From Flavisolibacter sp. (GTDB taxonomy: Bacteria > Bacteroidota > Bacteroidia > Chitinophagales > Chitinophagaceae): a DNA stretch of 8,993 bases. Below, piece after piece: positions 5,804-8,993 of this stretch. Every line of letters starts with the position of its first letter. The first letter of the stretch is position 1. The notes under the pieces were generated by a model, which was not told the DNA's origin, made no database searches, and saw only the letters and a list, made by a program, of their open reading frames with translations. The stretch spans positions 1 to 8,993 of the forward strand of contig JACDAZ010000323.1 of NCBI GenBank assembly GCA_013695175.1. Direction: 5' to 3'. The position numbers and the translations under genes are program-made.

Positions 5804-8800
5804 TTGCAGAACCTTTCCTCATATAAAAAAAGAATTTTTACCCTTGTTATTGTAATTGTCATAATTGCTGTTGTTGGTTTTCTATTACACATATGGTTTG
5901 TAAATAATGCCCGTAATGTTCTTAAACAAGTTGTTCATTCACGTTCCGACGGCAAGCTCAGATTGGAAGTATCTCAGCTACGTTTCAATTTTTTGACCAG
6001 CGAACTTGGCATCAAACAAGCAACGTTATTTAGCACAGACACTATCACTCAAAACACTACTTATAATGTAAAATTTTCAAAACTATCCATACAGGTGCGC
6101 TCTTTTTTGCCTCTGTTGTTTAAAAAAAACCTGTCCATTGATTCAATAAAAATTGATAACCCTGATGTGGTGATAACACAATGGCGGGTAGATACAGTTG
6201 CAACTACTATAAAAAGAGACCTCTCTATTCCACAGGAGATGGGAAAAATATATAACTCCATGTTAGATGCATTGGAAAGTTTTGGTATCAGGAGAATCCA
6301 AATAAATAATGCACGTCTCAGCCTGATAGATAAAATACCACCCACCTCTGATCCTGTAGTTATTTCTGATATATATTTTGATCTTGTCCGTATACCATCT
6401 ACCCTTAAAAGAGATGAATTTGTTGAGAATGAACATTCGGTTGATTTAAAAACAACCAATCAATCTATTGACCTCCCCGGAGGCAGACACCGTATTTCAT
6501 TTAAAAGCTTTGAATTGCAACTCTTCAGGCAAAGGATACAATTAGATAGTTGCACCTTGACTGCTATTGCAACTGATAGCTCCAAAAGCAGTTACAATAT
6601 ATATTTTGATAAACTATTTCTTGTAGGTGTTGATTTTGGTGCTATGTACAGTAACAATCTTATTAAGGCTGATTCTGTCTATTGTGAAAACCCGCTGTTT
6701 AATATAAACCTACACCAGTCAGATGCAGCTACAAGATCAGAAAGACCAGATCCTGAAAAAATAATCCGTGAACTGGCAGGAAATCTTGACCTGGCTTATG
6801 TTGGGGTAAAACAAGCTGGCATACATCTTAATATTACCGGACGTAAAGAACGAACATTATTTAATTCAAACCAGGATGACTTTGAAATACGGGGTTTTAG
6901 AATAAACCCGGATTCATCAAGCCCCGTTACTGTACAACAGTTTGATATGCTGGTAAAAGATTACAGGCTGTATAATGAAGACAGTTCAACTGCCTATTCA
7001 TTCGACAGTGTTCGGTTTATGAATGACAAAATTATTCTTAACAATTTTACAGTAACTACATCTCCGGAAATAAACCGTCTGCGCAATTACAGGGATTTCT
7101 CTATTCCATATTTTGAATTAACCGGGTTAAATTGGTATGAGTTAATTTTTGAAGAAAACATGCATGCACGCGAAGCTGTATTGTATAGCCCTGTCATCAA
7201 TTATGTGCAAAAGCAAAGGGCTGTGCAGAGAAGAAAGGCTAGTTTATTTTCAGTTTTGCATTCACTTGATGATTTGGTAACACTGGATAAAATAACTGTG
7301 GTAAACGGTCAAGTGAATATGCAGTTGCTTTCATCCTTTGCTATAAACTTACGCAATGTAAATACCGGAATCTATAGTAATCGTTTATTGCAGTCTAAAA
7401 ATCGTGAAGGCTTACGCAGAGCAATAGATCACTTGTCATTTTCATCAGGAAATGTAACCATCAAAGATGTAAATGCCCAGGTTCAAAATGTAAGATATAC
7501 ACCTGATAATCTTATACGGGCAGATAGAATACTGCTAAAAAGTAAAAGCAATTTAATTAATGCAGATATACGGTCAGTTAAAATTGATAACCTTCTGCTG
7601 GATGAGGCAAATGAAACTTTTATATTAGACGGTTTACATTGGGGCAAGGCATCAATATCCTTGTCATTACAGGATAATACTAAAAGTCAAAAAGGAAATG
7701 GTTCAGTATTCAACGCAAGAAATATATCAGGTAATCAAACGAATTTCAAGTTCTCAAAAGGGAAAACTACAATCCAAACGATTATAGAAAGCATACAGGC
7801 AGCATCCATTTTTAAACAAGGTTCAGCTCCTATTGAATTGGAAGGACTTGCTTTAACCGGCAGAAACCTGGTATTTAATGACAAGGGAACTGCGGTACAT
7901 GCAGCTTCTTATGCAATTAATGATAATGCACCATCCTCAATTTCGCAATTAAGAGTTGAGCGTCAATTACCGCAGGATACGCTCATTGTAAATACACAGA
8001 GATTAAATTTTTCAGGCGATTTAAATAAGCTGTTACAAAATAGAGCAATTCTAACTTATGTAGAGGCCCTTAGCCCTTCTTTATATGTGTACTCCCAAGA
8101 CCAGACAAATTCAACTTCTACAAAATCAGGAGCAAACATTCAAATTGATAAACTCTCTGCATCTAATCCTGATATCAGAATTGTAACTGTAAAAAACGAT
8201 ACGGCTACCAGCATTTTAATTCCACATTCAAATAATGGACAAATAGAGGCAAGAGGTATTAAAGTAGCAGGAGATAAAATTAATTTAGCTTCAATACAGT
8301 TGAATACCAATTCAGCAACTTTTATAAATCGTACCGGTGAAAAAATGGGTGTAGAGCAGGGTGCCTTATCTGTAGAACTTTCAGATATTGCTATTGACAA
8401 AAATAAATTACAACCATCATGGGCTGCCGTCGTAACAAACCTTGATCTGCAAAATCCATATAGCTATTCTTTTGGAGGAAAAACAAACAAGGCTTTATCC
8501 TTACAACAGGTATCACTGGGTAATCTGAAATTATCATCAACATATTTTACCAGTACAGAACAATTAATAAAAAACAATGTATCAGCATGGTTACGTACCG
8601 CTACGGGCCACTACATCGACAGCAACACAACTTTGAAATGGTACAATGCAGCATATAGCAGTAATACCAAAACGATCAGCCTTGATTCATTTTATTATGC
8701 TCCAACGCAACCCAGGGATTCGGTAATTGAAAAATCTCTTTTCCAAACTGATTATAAAACATTCAAAACAGGAAAAATATCCCTGGAAGGTTTTGACCTG

Positions 8801-8993
8801 GAAAAGTATAAAAAAGACAGTGCATTAATTGTGAGAACTGCTGTTATAAATGATCCGGTGATCCTTCTTTATCGCGACAAGAAACCTCCCTTCCTGCATG
8901 GCATTATAAAGCCATTACCGGTTGAGATGGTACAAAGAATAAATATGCCTGTATCAATTAATTCGGTACAGATAAAGGATGGGTATTTAAGTT
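5804..8993 (+). CDS. Giant membrane-anchored AsmA-like protein, TTG start, 3' end cut off
   Basis: One frame is open without interruption from the stop at 5747-5749 to the right edge; from TTG 5804 it gives 1063 residues and continues beyond. No ATG or GTG lies in frame before the membrane anchor, and the first in-frame ATG is at 6239, far inside conserved-looking protein, so TTG 5804 is the best start. Residues 8-10 (KKR) precede a membrane span at about 11-31; the remainder is hydrophilic, beta-strand-like and probably periplasmic. A motif of hydrophobic strand, short helix-like stretch and second strand ending in a proline followed by hydrophobic alternation recurs with prolines at residues 120, 297, 463, 758 and 1018. 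The first copy, LPLLFKKNLSIDSIKIDNP (102-120), looks like the repeat of AsmA/TamB/DUF748 proteins, which are linked to lipid transport and outer-membrane biogenesis. Assignment is by pattern only. I cannot give the substrate, and the C-terminus is unseen. Confidence 0.8.
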   Translation, partial: MQNLSSYKKRIFTLVIVIVIIAVVGFLLHIWFVNNARNVLKQVVHSRSDGKLRLEVSQLRFNFLTSELGIKQATLFSTDTITQNTTYNVKFSKLSIQVRSFLPLLFKKNLSIDSIKIDNPDVVITQWRVDTVATTIKRDLSIPQEMGKIYNSMLDALESFGIRRIQINNARLSLIDKIPPTSDPVVISDIYFDLVRIPSTLKRDEFVENEHSVDLKTTNQSIDLPGGRHRISFKSFELQLFRQRIQLDSCTLTAIATDSSKSSYNIYFDKLFLVGVDFGAMYSNNLIKADSVYCENPLFNINLHQSDAATRSERPDPEKIIRELAGNLDLAYVGVKQAGIHLNITGRKERTLFNSNQDDFEIRGFRINPDSSSPVTVQQFDMLVKDYRLYNEDSSTAYSFDSVRFMNDKIILNNFTVTTSPEINRLRNYRDFSIPYFELTGLNWYELIFEENMHAREAVLYSPVINYVQKQRAVQRRKASLFSVLHSLDDLVTLDKITVVNGQVNMQLLSSFAINLRNVNTGIYSNRLLQSKNREGLRRAIDHLSFSSGNVTIKDVNAQVQNVRYTPDNLIRADRILLKSKSNLINADIRSVKIDNLLLDEANETFILDGLHWGKASISLSLQDNTKSQKGNGSVFNARNISGNQTNFKFSKGKTTIQTIIESIQAASIFKQGSAPIELEGLALTGRNLVFNDKGTAVHAASYAINDNAPSSISQLRVERQLPQDTLIVNTQRLNFSGDLNKLLQNRAILTYVEALSPSLYVYSQDQTNSTSTKSGANIQIDKLSASNPDIRIVTVKNDTATSILIPHSNNGQIEARGIKVAGDKINLASIQLNTNSATFINRTGEKMGVEQGALSVELSDIAIDKNKLQPSWAAVVTNLDLQNPYSYSFGGKTNKALSLQQVSLGNLKLSSTYFTSTEQLIKNNVSAWLRTATGHYIDSNTTLKWYNAAYSSNTKTISLDSFYYAPTQPRDSVIEKSLFQTDYKTFKTGKISLEGFDLEKYKKDSALIVRTAVINDPVILLYRDKKPPFLHGIIKPLPVEMVQRINMPVSINSVQIKDGYLS

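Noticed and set aside
6061..6459. 132-codon minus-strand ORF, and another at 8140-8400
   Set aside because: Both lie within the uninterrupted 1063-codon plus-strand frame, which shows repeated protein motifs on the opposite strand.
1..8993. Defence island, mobile element or CRISPR system
   Set aside because: No transposase, integrase, nuclease, toxin, direct-repeat array or tRNA-linked attachment site is seen; composition looks even across the window.

Overview
The window looks like ordinary chromosomal DNA from a low-GC member of the Bacteroidota, most likely near the Chitinophagia/Sphingobacteriia. The clues are a RecA of Bacteroidota type, a DUF4920 secreted protein, an M49-like lipoprotein peptidase, an N-terminal GYF_2 (DUF4339) protein, start sites without Shine-Dalgarno sequences, and matches to the Bacteroidota -7 promoter element TAnnTTTG. 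The taxon is an inference from protein style and codon and base use; no rRNA is present to confirm it. I see no tRNA, rRNA, CRISPR array, insertion sequence, integrase or phage gene.

Layout: recA (minus strand, 3' end cut off by the left edge) is divergent from everything else. A 261-bp intergenic region separates it from a small exported DUF4920 protein, which ends in a textbook intrinsic terminator. Then come, all on the plus strand, a lipoprotein of the dipeptidyl peptidase III (M49) family, a small ArsR-type winged-helix regulator without cysteines, a small exported or membrane protein with hydrophobic C-terminal segments, a GYF_2-domain protein with one central membrane span and a charged repeat-bearing tail, and a very long ORF (at least 1063 residues) that runs off the right edge. 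The long ORF has no ATG near its start and probably begins at TTG 5804. It has an N-terminal membrane anchor and recurring copies of a motif that resembles the repeating segment of AsmA/TamB-like envelope proteins.

How the genes relate: five of the seven proteins have a signal peptide, lipobox or membrane anchor, so the plus-strand block is mostly cell-envelope biology. Intergenic gaps of 75 to 178 bp argue against one tight operon, though regulator 3569-3901 and the gene 75 bp downstream could be co-transcribed. No multi-gene defence, secretion or biosynthetic system is visible. The most noteworthy points are the modular giant protein with its TTG start, the HEXXH (not HEXXGH) M49 peptidase, an imperfect palindrome in front of the ArsR-like gene, and an inverted repeat flanking a promoter-like element in front of recA.
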